NCBI GenBank assembly: GCA_003342895.1
Contig: PTFA01000303.1
Coordinates: 516,435 to 580,434 of the forward strand
Length of the DNA stretch: 64,000 nt
From: Casuarius casuarius
Taxonomy: Eukaryota > Chordata > Aves > Casuariiformes > Casuariidae
Direction: 5' to 3'
Made by a program: the position numbers and the translations under genes. The stretch's first letter is position 1. Every line of letters begins with the position of its first letter. The notes under the pieces are model-generated. The model worked only from the letters and a program-made list of their open reading frames with translations. It made no database searches and had not been told where the DNA came from. Positions 45,721 to 58,739 of the stretch are shown here, in pieces.

Positions 45721-48700
45721 CGTTGCAGCACTTGTTAGGGACTATGTATATAAATGCACTCAGAGCATGCGGGCGCACCGGAGAACACTGTAGAGGGGGC
45801 ATAAATCAATCCTGTTTAAGCTGTACCATTCCCTGGAAAGTGCAGGCATTTGGATGCATTACAGCAAAGAAAACGCCAGTTCCTCTGGGCAAGGGACAGG
45901 GAGGCAGCAGCCTCCTGTTCCCGATAAGCGGATTTTATGCTAAACTGCAGCAGGGTGCCCTTCCCTCCCTCCGAGGCGGAGCAGCGTGGTGAGAAATTTC
46001 CATCATTAATGTGAGATCAGGGGAGGGAAGGGGAAGGAGAAAAAACTCAATCCTCCCCCCCCTTCTAATTTTATTGACCTCCTGTGCCTTAAGCCCTGTT
46101 ACTGATTTATATGTAAAGGTGCTTTTCTCCCCTTGGGATGCCGAAGTTGCATGACCACCTGCTGGTAATGGTAATACGGGCGCTTGCAGGGCTCTGCTTC
46201 TTGCATCAAGGGCAGGACAAGCGGTGGGTCGTGTTCTCGCTTTGTACTGCCTCCCCTCCTCACTTGGGCACCATCTTACCCCCATTTGTCTAGAAGATTT
46301 TCAGTGCTGAGACAGGAAGGTTTTTTTGACAGCTGGAAGCGTAGGCAGAGCCGGGTCACGAGAGCTTGCATCTGAGCAAACCGACATGCACTAATTCAGC
46401 TTGATTTTTGGTAATTCACACTTTACCTTTTATTGACTGCTGTGGTATTGATTTCTGTGCTGATCCTCTCCTTCTCCCGGTCTTTGTAAGCTTTCTTCCA
46501 TGCTCCTACTTTGTAATAGTAGTACAGATAGCTTTTGACTCTTTGGACGAAAGAATTTCAAGGTATGCGGAGCAAAAATTTATGCTCGAAGACAAGAGTC
46601 AACCTTCAATTTCAACAGTTTTATGTGTTTGTCTCTTTCTCTTATTAAGAGAGGCATTACAAAAAAGCCACCATGTCAAATCTAAATACATGGTGATAAT
46701 TACACATGGTAATTACATGTTAAACAAATAAAAAACATCGGGTTTGTCTTTGTGCAGTCACGGGATTGCATAGGCCACGGCTCCTCTGCACGTGTGGAGT
46801 TCCCAAGGCACCAAATCGATTTATTCGGGTAACTTCATAGCTGCTTTGCTGCAATTTTTGGTAAAAAACACTTGTGGGATTGATGGGCAAAGCTGAAGCA
46901 AAATGAGCTGTTCAGGAGTCGAGCCCATTACCACGTGCTCCCAGGCTTAATTTAGCACACATATAATCCCGTAACTCCATGCTGTTGTGTTACATTTGAT
47001 GTTTTGTTGCGAGGGTGGAGTCAGAACATAGCATGTTCTGCATTCGGGGAGGAGGAGCGATTGCCCAAGCATTTTGCGTGCCCTTTCCAAAGGGCTCCAG
47101 GCTGTTGCAGTTTTGGGGGCTGTACGTCGAACAGGAGCAGGCGAGAACTGCACCTCGCTGGAGGCACCAGCAGAACCGCAGGGCTGAGGCTTTGCGGTGA
47201 GTGTCTAGGGCGGTCTGGTTTCCCTCGCATGCGTAGCTGTGAATTTATTCATTTTTTAGCTTCAACAAGGTCATTCACACTGCTAAGCATAATCCCGACA
47301 CGTTAGCAGGAGTGCTGTCCAACTCATTCTCACTGCATTAAGCAACACGCTAGTCAGGTTTTCCTCCTCTCTCCTAGTTCCTTTTCCCCCTATCGTATAC
47401 ACTGAATCATCTGTCAGAAGCTCAGTTACCCTTGAGTAGAACAGATCATATTTTGCAGTGTTTGCAGCCCTGTTTCTGAAATGGTTATGAAGTTTGAGGT
47501 TTCTGGAGTAACCCATTTCAGTGGAATAACTGGGAAGGCCAACATGGTAACTTCAGCTTAAGTAACGTCATTGACGTGACAAACATCCGCATTGTCGACA
47601 TTTTCATCTTTGCCAGAAAAAGGTGGCAAGCTAGTTTTGCTCTTGCCTCAACCTGAGATTTGCAGCAATCTTGCTACAGACCCATGCTTACATTTCTGAT
47701 CTCCTTCCTGGTAAAAATCCAGGTGTGGGTTTCTTGACGGAAACTTTTTCACTGCGTTTGAAAGATGCTCTTTGGGTTGTTTCGCTGACCTGATTTTGTG
47801 ACAAAGCTCAAGGAGACTCATGCGCTCTCTTCCTGCTAGGATAGATGTCAGTTCTGCATGATTTAGGCCAACTCAAGAGATTTTCAGAAGGAAATATGCC
47901 CTGTTGATTAGACTGTAGAAAGTGTGAGAAGGAGGGGGAGGGAGTGAACCAGGCTTCTTCAAGAGATCTCCTTTTTGGAGATCAGGTCCTTCTCCTTTAT
48001 AAGCCAGCAGTCCGTGTGCTGCTTGTCCATTCAGATGTGCTCACAGCTGGAGCACAGCTGGATTTGCCAGGAGGCGAATTCCCTAATCTCTTAAAGTTTC
48101 CTTCAGTTTTCTTCAGCCTCCCCAGCAATGGCTCTCCCCAATCTTCTTAGAGATGCTCCTTATTTTCTTTTAGACCAGGGATTGCTGTTTCAGCCCACAG
48201 GCAGCCCCTGCTCAGTGCTCACAGCAACACGCTCCCAGTTCAAATCCCCAGGTTTAACTGGAGTCTCAGTAGAATAATGCAAGTCCATGGAAATCAATGG
48301 AGAAGAGTTGAAAACAATTGATTTGAATCAAAACACACCGCAATCAAATTTGGAGGGATTGAACTAATGGATCATAAGGTGGCTTGTGAATGGGTCTGAT
48401 TGAATTGAACTGAAAGGTCCTGCATCTTCATTACAGATAACTGAAACTAGTATAAATGATGAATTTTCTAACAATGTTTAGTGTCTTTTTCTGTACTTAT
48501 AACTGGATTGCAAATCTAGCACTTGGGAATTAACCCATATATACAGTGTTGGGGGAAGCAGAGGACGGAATTTGCTGGTCACAGGTAGCTCCATGGATAC
48601 GGACAGGCCATCGACTGGATTTTATACTTGCCCTTCTGGCTTATTCCTTTATTTTGTCTCACCTGGCACTCCCAGAATTAACAGTCTATTTTTCCTGCCT

Positions 48701-51700
48701 TTGGGTTTCCCACCAAAGGATCTGCATTCAGGCAATATTCTGACCAAGGTGACTTTATTAGTGTTATATTTTTAATTTTGACAGCAGTGGTTTGGAATAT
48801 CACCTCTTATTCCACCAAAACTTTGAAATTCTTTGGAATTTGCATTATCCTAATGTAACTCCCTGCTGTATCACAGACAGAGTCAGAAAGTGTGAATGAT
48901 CCACTGTTTTTTACAAAATTTTATTTTTTGGTCAGATTGAAGTTAGACGCTGCCTGTGCTTTAAGGTATGAATTATTACTACGGTGATTAAGGGACATTG
49001 TTGATGTTTCTGAAAATTCTCTTTTGGAGTCAAAGGTTTGCCTACAAGTCAAGAGGCGGTAGAAATATATGAATAGCTGGGGCACGTAATGGAGCGTTTG
49101 AAATTTCCTATTAAGAAGCAGCTCATATTTGTTTCATGCTCTCATGGATAGGTGTAGTGAATCAAGAACCAAGCTGTCGAACTGCACTTGTTCTGTGGGA
49201 AGTTGTGATACGCATGTGAAAGGAAAATGTTTTCTCGTGCACTCAGCACCTTGATTTATCTCCTGACTGCCTTAAATCAGTAGTCTCTGCTCCTGTTATT
49301 GCGCTTGCCTACTAAATTTCCTTCTGGCTGGGCTCAGCCTAGCATTGGGGCACACTCCCTGGACCTTAAATCCCTTCTCACTCGGGTGAGGATGGAGTTG
49401 GACATGTTGCCCTACTTAGTTGGCCAAGTGTTTTAACCAGTTGATGGTCATGTAACCAGCCCAGATGTTTCTTAAAATAATGGGACCCTTCGCTGTTAGG
49501 CACCTGCTCCCAGGAGCAGACCTTGGGCTCTGAATGGAGGCACCTAATTTTCAGCCCACCATCACCCCTCTTTGCTACGGGCAGGGTGAGGGTGCAGACA
49601 TCCGTCTGAACATCTAATATTGACAGCTGATGAGTACTGGGAGACTCTAATCCCTGCAGGGCTTTTGGAGATTTTGGCTCACCACTTGAAGGCACCTATC
49701 CCTCATCTGTTCTTTGGCTGAGTTCATCCTGGAATGACTTTTCCAAACCCTTCAGCAACAGATCAGCCTCCCACACATTTTTTCCACAACAGAGAAAATG
49801 AAAAGCCCTTTGGGAAGGCTGTCAGCACTCCGGCATCCCCATCATTTCTTAGCAAGGCAATACCCTATGCTCCCCGATGCGAGCCATAGTACTGCACACA
49901 GGTATCTCTAGATGAGGTGACAGAAGGGGAATAGATGCACGGCTGCACCAAAGCAATGCCTCTCCTCAGTACAAGCAATGTATGTATAAGCACTTCTGAA
50001 CCTACCACTGCATATCACATGCAGATGGAGCTCCTTGGTTATGCCTGTCAGGTATAAGTGGGTAGTTGATTTTTTTTTTGTTTAGCTTGTTTATCAGACC
50101 TAATAGAAAATGAAGTTTCTTCAGGTTGATGAGCAATGTGAATCTCTGTCTCTTTCCTTGTCTACCCACCTGAAAGATGCACTTAATAGCCATTGATTGT
50201 TTGGGAGGAGAAAGAGTGTGGCAGTAAATGTACCTTTCCACCCTTACAAGGTGTCTGATTAAAGAGCAGAGGTAGCAGCAGATTGATGGGAATGGTAGGC
50301 AAAGGACTGATACAGGGGGTCCTGGTGGTTCTCATTAATGCCCTGTATTCTGGTCATGCACCTCAACTATAAAGGCTTGCCATAGGATTTGCAGACAGCT
50401 CAAGACACGGATGAGTTTGCACAGCACAGCGGGGATCACTGGGAGACTGAAGAGAAGAGCAATTAAAAATTGGCAGGCCCGGTGGGGGAGATCTGGCTGA
50501 TGTGTCAATGAATGTGCAAGCCCTGGGGAGCGGCAAATTGGCACTCTGGGATTTCAGCTCAAGTAGAGAGTGTTAAGGGGAGTTAGTCGCTTTGACACAT
50601 CATGGTCCATGGTCCATCTCGCCATTCTGAAGAGTCATTCTCTTGGTGACAAAGTACGATTCTCTCTAGGTCACACTTCTAAAATCCCACTGCAGGGAGA
50701 CCTGGTAATTGATTTCAAGAGGGAGCTGACCAAGCCCTCTCTGAGCACAGCAACACAAGTCATGAGATTTACCATTGACACAATTGTTTTGGTTAGTCAA
50801 GACCAGAGAAGATTATCCAAAACAACAGAGAGAGTTTGTGAATGAGGGGAATGGAAAACTACGATCAGATCATGTTTTGGAAGATCAAGGTTCAGGGTAT
50901 TGGGTCACCACAAAATAATGAGGTTTAAGAAGAGACTTCTTCTCTGAGCAGGATGTTCCACAATCATCATAAAGCACTCTGGGGTCCTTTGGAGAGTCTT
51001 TTGTGTGTCTCTGGCTGTAGTTGTTCTCAGGAACAGGACTTTACTTTCTGCAGACTGTAGCTCCCAGGAGGCAAACTGCTCCTTTTGATTGAGTTTCTCC
51101 TTGGCACTAGCTAGAGTGAAGTAAAGTAGCTAAAGGAAGAAAAGGAAGAAAAGTAGCTCAGCTTTTGCTCATGTTCAGCAAAACTTCAAAATTACAGCTC
51201 AGGATCAGTTTTGCTTTAATAGAATTAGGAGGTCAAGCTAGTGCTAGGTTTGGGGCTTCTCTGGTTCCCTGCGCGGTTCTCTGAGGTTTTCCTATACCAT
51301 ACCCGCTTATCACACACCTCTCTTGCAGGGCACCAGGAAGCTTGGTGGCTTGAGCACGAGTGTTTGGAAGAAGGGTTCAAAGTGAGAAAACAGAAAGAAA
51401 AAAATGCAGAGAGCCAGATATTTAGGAAGTAAGTCCAGACTGAGCCTAGTCTTCTGACTAGACTCTAAAGGCTTTGTTTTCCCTTCTAATTCAAAAGTTA
51501 GGTTTAAATTTAAAAGTTCCTCCTGAATACAAACAAAACTGTTCATTCTAGATCAAAGTGGTTTTGTCCACTCCAAAGCAGTCCTGGACAGGAGAAAATG
51601 AGAGTGTTGTGGGTGTGTCTCCCAATTTTTTTAATACAATTTTTCATTTTCTTCTGTGGTCAGATGGCTGGCAAGGAGACCAGAACATCACATTTTCGTG

Positions 51701-54700
51701 CAGTTCAAGGATTCTCCCATGAGTTATGAGGACAAACAGAGCTAGGACAGCTGGCTCTCTAATATCTAGACTTGAGTTGTTCCCAGTTTCTCCCTTCCTT
51801 CAAATTGCCTTTCTCCAAGCTCTGCCCCAGGATGGGTTTTTAGGGATTGAAGTCTGGCTTCGATCACTGCTTTTTTTTTCTGTTGTGCCATTTTGCAGCC
51901 AACCCGGATTTGTAAGAAACCAGGTTTTCACTTTGAAGGTGGAACTTAGTCCTTGTAAGTACCTTTGTAATCTGTGTCTATCAACAGAGGGTCACACATA
52001 GTGGCAAAGGACTGTGCAAGGCAAAAAAAAGGGACTGTAACAGAGACATCTCCGTTATTTGGCACTGACAAACATCCATCCTCAGGGTTTGTCACATTAT
52101 TTGCTCTATTTGAGGACATCGTGTTTGAGGCCACAGAGTCCAGCTCACCTGTTCCTTATTTAAAAACAAAAAGAAGAGAAGAAAAAGAACAAAGGAGCTT
52201 TTGAAGCATGGCAAATGACCACTATCACAAGCTGAGAGAATTTGTAGCAAAGAGCCTAGCAGAGGTGTATTTGCATAACAATTCAAATCAGTATCAATCA
52301 CCTCCCAGAGAGGGCTGTCAGCTGCTCGTAAACATGTCCATACTGTGACAGATTAGCTCATCTGTGAATGAGTGCTCTGTCTGCAATCATGGACTGTCAG
52401 GACTAGCTCCAAGACAGCACACCCTTCAGAGGGCATCTCAAAGAAAGAGAGACGTGGTTTGACGTGACCTGTTACCACATTCCCCTGGGTCACTTTCCGG
52501 GGTTTTGCGGTCAGTGGGGTTGGCAGGAGCGCTTTCTGAGCTCTCAGGCATCAGGGTCCAAACTGCTGACCCTAGATTGCTGTTTCTCTTTCTTCTTTGA
52601 GTTCATACTTTTGATGTTTTTTCCTTGCACTCATGCAGTTATTGTTTTTGAGAGTCCTTCCTAGCGCCTAGGGAAGGGGCTAGGGAAGATTGTCAACATC
52701 AGCTGTAAATCCAACACCAAACTAGGCCCAGTTTACTTTACAGCTTGCAAATCCAAAATGAAAACCAAAACTGATCCAGCTCAAGCCTTCTGTAGTAAGT
52801 GGTATTACTTGAGCACATACTAGCTGCCCGATCACCCTGCTCTCCTCTGCCAAGCCACATGCTTACAAATTCTGCCAGTCAGTATCACAGTGACTTCTCT
52901 GCTGGAGACAGTGTGAGTCCTGAAAGTCCTGTTGTGAGCAGGCTCAGAGGCATTTCCCAGCAGTTGCAAGCTCCGCTGACAAGACTCTGAGTAGAGTGGG
53001 GGGCCACAGCAGACACAAATATGTTTGAAAAATAAGCAAACCATGTACCAGAGACAGAAGTTTGGTATTTCTGGTGTCCAAGGGCTGCAGCAATCACATG
53101 GTCATAAGCCAGGAGGGCTTTTGAATTGAGTGGAACTTTCAACAACCAGGAAGAACATCACGTTGGACTCATGCTCAGGACTGGCCGTCAGGTTTAGTGT
53201 TCAGTGGGCAGGTTCCTGGATAGCGGCTAGTTGGTTGATAGTCTGACTCCACGTTCTGCCATGTCCTGGAAGGGGCACATGGTTTGAGTAAGTGCAGAAG
53301 TTCTGTGCATGGGCTGCTAATGATCCTGTGCAAACACTGCTAGGAAGCCAGCAAAGCTTCTGCTTGGTTCACCTCGTGGCTAAGCAACCAGCACCAAGCT
53401 TTGTCAGAGGTTAGATCCAACAGCCAGTACTTCAGGAGTTGTCTCAGCTGACTGTAGGTCTCATGGTGGTTGTGACTCATACTTCTCAGATGATAGCTTT
53501 CCCATTCTCCGTGGGTCCCTTTGTCCATCCTGAGGAACGTAGCTGATGTGCCAGCAAGGTCTGTGCCATTCCCCAGGTACATGACAAAACTCATCATGTC
53601 CGTGGCTTAGATGATTTGGAGGAGGAAAGCAGTTATCTGAGTGACTGACTGAAGAGGTTTCAGTTGCCTGCAATTATCTCCCAGCAGTAGCAAGTAGCAT
53701 AAAGGACTCCTCACCTACCAGGTCATACACCATATTATTCAGGTTCTTCCATTTATCTGCAGGCTTATAAAATGAAGGGGAACAGACAGCTAAATAAATC
53801 ATGTCTCATTTTCTAGGGGTGCAAAATGGCACATTTCCATGCAGTAGCATTATGTGGATGTAGCCTCGCGCAAAACTGAGTTTCTTCAGCTAAACTCTCC
53901 TGTGCAGCTTGTTATTTCTGAGGAGCATGAATACTGGTCTGGGTTTGCTGCAGCCACCTGCTGAGGAGGCAAAAACTATGTCAAATGTTAGCCCAGTGCT
54001 TCTGCAAGCTGTTGGTGGATGTCGCTCTTGAGAGAGAGGCTCAGCATCTTTTCCTTCCCGTTAGCGGGGCCTGGAGAGGAGTCTCTCCTGATGCTTTGGT
54101 GGAAAACATAGAAATAGCTCAGACAGCTACTCCTGTTCGGTCAGCAGATCAGCAGAGTTGGGCTTCTGAAAGTGAAGGATCAGGGTAAGAGGCCGGAGGA
54201 ATCACAGAGCTTGAAGCGAAAGCACCCTCTGTTGCCCTCTTTCCCTCGGAGGAGGTGTCATAACATGGGCCTGAAGGCCATTCTTGGACCAGTGGCTCAT
54301 TGTCTTCATGGCCACAGGACAGGACATCACAGCCATAGGGCAGGGTAGTACAGCATGTATGGGAGACGTGCAGCAAGACCTTTCCACATAAATCTGCTTT
54401 TCTGAGGATAATTTAATCAGAAATACATAAACACCCAAATCTCCCGAACATGAATTACCAATTGTTATTCAGCCACCTGTAAAGCTTGTGAAATAAGTCG
54501 TAAATTATATTCAAATCACCGGAAATTTGTTAGCCAGTAAGGGCAGAACTCATTTCAGTAAACACAGCTCATCTCACAAAAAGTTAGGCGTCTGTCTCAA
54601 GCCAATTATGTGAGCTACTTGTGCAATCAGTGGTGGGAGACCCGCACTTCCAGAGGCATCTGATCCCATCCTGAGATAGATGTGATAGAACTGACCCTAC

Positions 54701-54867
54701 AGCCAAATCCTCCATTTCGGGAGCTGTGTAGGCAGGTCATGTATCCTTACTCATGGAGGTAGGTCCTTAACTACTCACGGTGGCTCTATCTCTATTCACA
54801 CTACTGTTGTCCAACTTCGTGTATTGTACTGCCTTTTCCTGTGCGTTTCAGCAAGACCTCAGCATGC
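45721..54867. other. Nine kilobases with no recognised gene
   Basis: The region is ordinary DNA with frames of 60-116 codons on both strands. I checked 53954-54186, which has an acceptor-like 'tttgctgcag', a 67-codon frame starting at 53985 and a donor-like CAGGGTAAGA at its end. The protein resembles nothing, so it remains only a conceivable exon. G-runs at 46020-46033 are noted. 'gaggcacctaattttcag' near 49538 resembles a common old sauropsid repeat, but too briefly to call. Confidence 0.4.
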
Positions 54868-54889
54868 AAAAAAAAAAAAAAAAAAAAAA
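54868..54889 (+). repeat. Poly-A tract of 22 nt
   Basis: An uninterrupted run of As after AGCATGC. No polyadenylation signal, retrocopy body or target-site duplication is apparent. Confidence 0.85.
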
Positions 54890-57382
54890 GATCACACTTA
54901 TTTCAAGACCAGATTTACTGCAGAATGAATCTCTGTTATTTGCACAGTGCCAATCTCAGTCACCTGGAGGTATGACCATGGGTCTGGGTTGCTCTTTCCC
55001 TTTTCACATATTCTGTAGTCCTCCGCTCTGCTCATGAACCCTGTGCAGCACTCAGAGGGAGATTCCTGTGGCAGAGGGGCAGTCCACAATCACAGTTTTC
55101 CTTTGTCAGAAGGACTTCTAAATTTAGTGCTATGCTTTGATGCTTTTTTTCAGAGATCCTTTTGGAAGCGGCTTTCAGGCGTGTCACTCTGTTGACCGCA
55201 GTGGGGCTGTGTCAGTTTGTGCCAGTGGAGGATCTGGAGGACGATGCTTGAACCTACGCTCCTCTCATTTACCACTAACAGCGTTACCGCATGGGAGGGT
55301 AAGGGGAGCCTTGCATTTGTCAGCGGTAACTGTTAAAGCTGAACCTGAAGATCCTTTTCTGTGCACATCCATCCTCCTTCCACTAATTCCTTGGCTTTGG
55401 AGTACTGCTGTGGGTTATTGGGCTCTACACTTCAAACCTCACCCTGGGAAATTTAGCATAGAATAAAGCGCAGCATTCAGGTGAATGTTTCAATTGTATG
55501 GAAAGCCCAGAGGGTTTTCAACACTACCTTAGAATGATTTTTTTAGGGGTGATTTTTTTTTCTAATAAATCAGCAAGGAGTATAACATTGAAGAATAGGT
55601 TTCTCTAAATATCCCATTATTTTTTTCATTTAGTTTGTGCCAAGCGAATATCCTCTCCTTTTGTGACAAGTAAAATGAAAGCTGCAGCACAAAGTGTTCA
55701 GGGCAACAGTACCGCCTATGGGGTCCTTGAAATGCATCTGCTTACTCATCCTCTTTGAATCTAGGAGGTAGCTTTTTCTCCTTTGTAAAATATGCTCAGT
55801 TTTATTGTTGATCTAGAGAAAAAGGGAAAAGAAGAAGGTCTTAATGCACAAATAGTTGATACTCTTCTTTGTGTATTGAAGATAGCCCATGGACCACGCT
55901 CACCTTCAGAGCTCAGAACTACCACTTGACTCATATCATTTGAAGACCAAGAAACTCCTGTTGCTTTGACCAAATGCCAGCATATTACATTTTTAAATTT
56001 TGCTGGGGTTTCTGTTTTGCAACAGGTCTTAATATTACAACAGTTTGTTTCATTTTGGTATGGAACACAGCTTCAGAGTATCAACATTTTCTGTACCTTC
56101 GGACAGCTCTAAGATGGGTATTCTATTAAAATTCTATAAACATTGACCAAAATAGCCATTGTGTTTAAATCAGTAATCTCAAAATACCACACACCACAAA
56201 TTTTTATTATCTAGCACTCTTTACCTGACTTAATATATTATATAGCCCACATTAGTGGAATATATTAACTTCAGATATTGGCCTTTGTACATTAATAATG
56301 CAACCATGAATTTCTGCCAGTCATTTTTTGTTCTAAATTGCATAAGCAACAGTGACCTGAAAAAACAGAAAAGGCTTTGGTGCATCCATTGAATAAGAAA
56401 TACATAATTTTGTAATATTTTGTGTTAATCAAAGAGCTAAAAACAAAACGTTGGAGTTTTGGAACAACTGAAATCAAAACAAGAAGCAAAGCAACGGAGC
56501 AGCAATCCATTGGTCAAGGTTAAGACACTTTTATCTAATGAAAGATGCGTTCCTTTGAGCTTGCCATGGGCAATGTGTTTGTTCATTATATGGGAAGTGG
56601 AAGCCTGGTGTCCTTTCATTTGCTGGCTTTTAACTGCTTGTGCTTTTGAAAATGAGATGATAGGTAATTGTAATATAATTGCCACTTAGCGGTCTTTATT
56701 AGCCTTTGGCATGATGGCGTTTTTGTGTGATATGGGAGGCTTTTAATATGGTGGCCTGAGGACATTCGTTATACTTAAGGCAGGGACTCTTTGGCATATA
56801 TATTCAGATGCTTGTCTGGACTGCAGCGTCTAGATAGATGTGTTTTTCTTTGCGAGGAGAGAAAAGAAGACAATGTGAACAAGTCACAATCACCCAGTTG
56901 TAAATACCCAGTCTTGACATCAGATGTCTGCTCAAAATCAGCTCACACAGAGAAAAAGAAATACTCAAAATCACCAGCCAGTATGTTGAATAATTTTCAA
57001 CAAAAAGAAGCCACAATTAGTTCATGCACATTCCAGGAGCGGAAGGAGAGACTAAATTTATCAAGTAAATGGTTTCTTGTAAATTATTCACTCCGTCTTA
57101 CTCCAGGTACTGGCAAGGCAGGACGATTTCCCTGGGAATCAATAACCAAACATGAGAATAAGGAAAAAATACAGTTACCCAATACCTCAGAAATTCAGCT
57201 GGTTTTTTTGATTGTGGGTAGGGTAAAGTGAAGTTTCCAGCATCATATGAGGACAGGACAATAATTCTATTGGTTTCAAATTGCTTCCCACAGATGCGCC
57301 CTAGGTACATGTATTCTCTTATGCCAAAATTAGTGTCCAGTTTTCTGCCTATATGTGTCTGTCTAAAAGTGGTGCCTTGGCG
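54890..57382. other. No gene recognised
   Basis: AT-rich in 55980-56300. A 146-codon plus-strand frame at 56791-57231 is lysine- and serine-rich and resembles no family I know. I treat it as chance but cannot exclude a lineage-specific peptide. No repeats can be named. Confidence 0.4.
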
Positions 57383-57455
57383 GGGCGGCTGTGCGGCGTA
57401 GCGGGTATGGTTAAGGGATGGCATTGGTCTGCTCGGTGCAATCCCAGTCCCGCCC
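57383..57455 (+). mobile_element. tRNA-derived unit: tRNA pseudogene or SINE head
   Basis: Seventy-three nucleotides with tRNA-like geometry. GGGCGGC at 57383-57389 pairs with CCCGCCC at 57449-57455 in six of seven positions, like an acceptor stem. CTCGG at 57432-57436 and CCCAG at 57443-57447 form a T-arm-like stem with one mismatch. The loop region reads GGTGCAATCCC (57435-57445), one base from the B-box form GGTTCAATCCC. CGGCGTAGCGG at 57394-57404 resembles an A box (TGGCGCAGCGG in 9 of 11), and GGTTAAGG follows in the D-loop position. No clean anticodon arm is visible and the D region is too long, so it is not a working tRNA gene. It may be an isolated pseudogene or the head of an unrecognised SINE. 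Confidence 0.5.
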
Positions 57456-57979
57456 GTTCTGTGACCCCACTCCCTGTTACTGTGGGAAGAAGGGTGTCAC
57501 CACAGGTAGTAGTACATCGCATATTTGTAGGGATATAACATAAATGCTGCAATACCTTCACGTGTTAAAGCTACTCTCTCTCTTTCAATATCACTCCCTA
57601 ATGGGCAAAGCCTGTCCCAGCCAAATCTGAGACAAGTCCCAGAGGGATTTGCCATGAGGACAGAGGCTGATGGCTCTGATGGCTGATGGACTCTCTCCTG
57701 CCCTGCTGCTGCTTGCAACACAGGACCCCTCTGTTGAGCACACCAGCCCTGCCCGAGAGAGAGCTTGGCTGCAGGGGATGGCGCAGAGCTGGGCCACACG
57801 TTTGTCCCGCGAATACCCCAGTCGCACTGTGCCCTCGACATTTCGGCCATCCCTAAGCTGCGACTGCATCTCACCTGTCTCCAAAGGAAGCTCTCTCTGC
57901 ATGGAGGGTTCGCACAGGGCCTTCTGGCGGGACTTTGGTCTTGTTTTGGTTCTCCAGGCACTGCCGTGGAATAAATAAA
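57456..57979. other. No gene recognised
   Basis: Overlapping frames of 100-154 codons on both strands (57497-57989) reflect GC-rich sequence with few stops. No domain is visible. The sequence just after the tRNA-like unit could be a SINE body but matches none that I know. Confidence 0.4.
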
Positions 57980-58150
57980 TCATAATCAAGGAGTAATGGG
58001 GGTGCTGAATGAAGATATAGCTAATATAGCAACAGTAATTAGAGGTATACAGCTGGCACTAATACATCATCTCTGCCGGTGCTGGAGGAATTTGCATCTG
58101 CTGATTAGCAAGCTCCAGAAGCAACAATTGCTAGATAAACTGTGGGCTGG
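57980..58150. promoter_or_regulatory. Candidate conserved noncoding element
   Basis: An AT-rich block with TAATTA at 58036-58041, several further TAAT and ATAATC cores, and a low-complexity-free composition. It lacks repeat signature and coding signs. Enhancer function is inferred. Confidence 0.28.
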
Positions 58151-58739
58151 TGCTGAGAGGCCATCTCAGGGGATGGTGACTGCCCACAGTGGCCCAGGAC
58201 CGCCTCCCTCTCCAAGGGGGCACTGCCGGTGGCTATGGAGTGAAGTCGGTGGGTCTTCCAGGTGGAAGCGGGTGAAGAAAGTGCTGGATTGGGATCCTTT
58301 CCTTGCTACTGGATGCCAAACTCTTCTCCTTGAGGGAGAAGACTCTGAAGAGCCTGTCCATGTCTGTGCATTTAAATTGGGTTTCTCTTAATACCCCCCT
58401 GCCACAGGAAGGGAAAATGGAAATTTTCTTTAGAAAGTGTGGGTCCTTCCCTTCCGTTCGTGGGTGACCTTCCTTCTCGTGTCCCACAGCTACTTGGTCA
58501 CTCAGCCCTAGACCTGGCCTGGACTTCAAGCTTTGCACACCCCTGCCTCTGCCCGGCTCTGGGAAAGGTTAACAGCAAGCGGAGGAGGAGGACAGCTATC
58601 TCAGAGAGAAATCCCTGTCCTGTGCTCTGAGAGCGATCATCAAAGCAGCAACCTGTAGGAGCACGAGAAGACCTTCTGCTGGCCAGGGCTGCTCCCAGCC
58701 GGAGCAAATGGTCTGAGGACGGAGCTGAGGGAATTGCCG
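58151..58739. other. No gene recognised
   Basis: Transition into GC-richer DNA. Overlapping frames on both strands have no resemblance to known proteins. Confidence 0.45.

Noticed and set aside
54700..54790. Possible inverted 'ttactcatg/actactcacgg' repeat
   Set aside because: Too short and degenerate to assign to any element.
54780..54889. Retroposon ending in the 22-nt poly-A
   Set aside because: No element body or flanking duplication recognisable.
56791..57231. 146-codon Lys/Ser-rich plus-strand frame
   Set aside because: No family resemblance or splice context, so kept only as a remark in the region entry.
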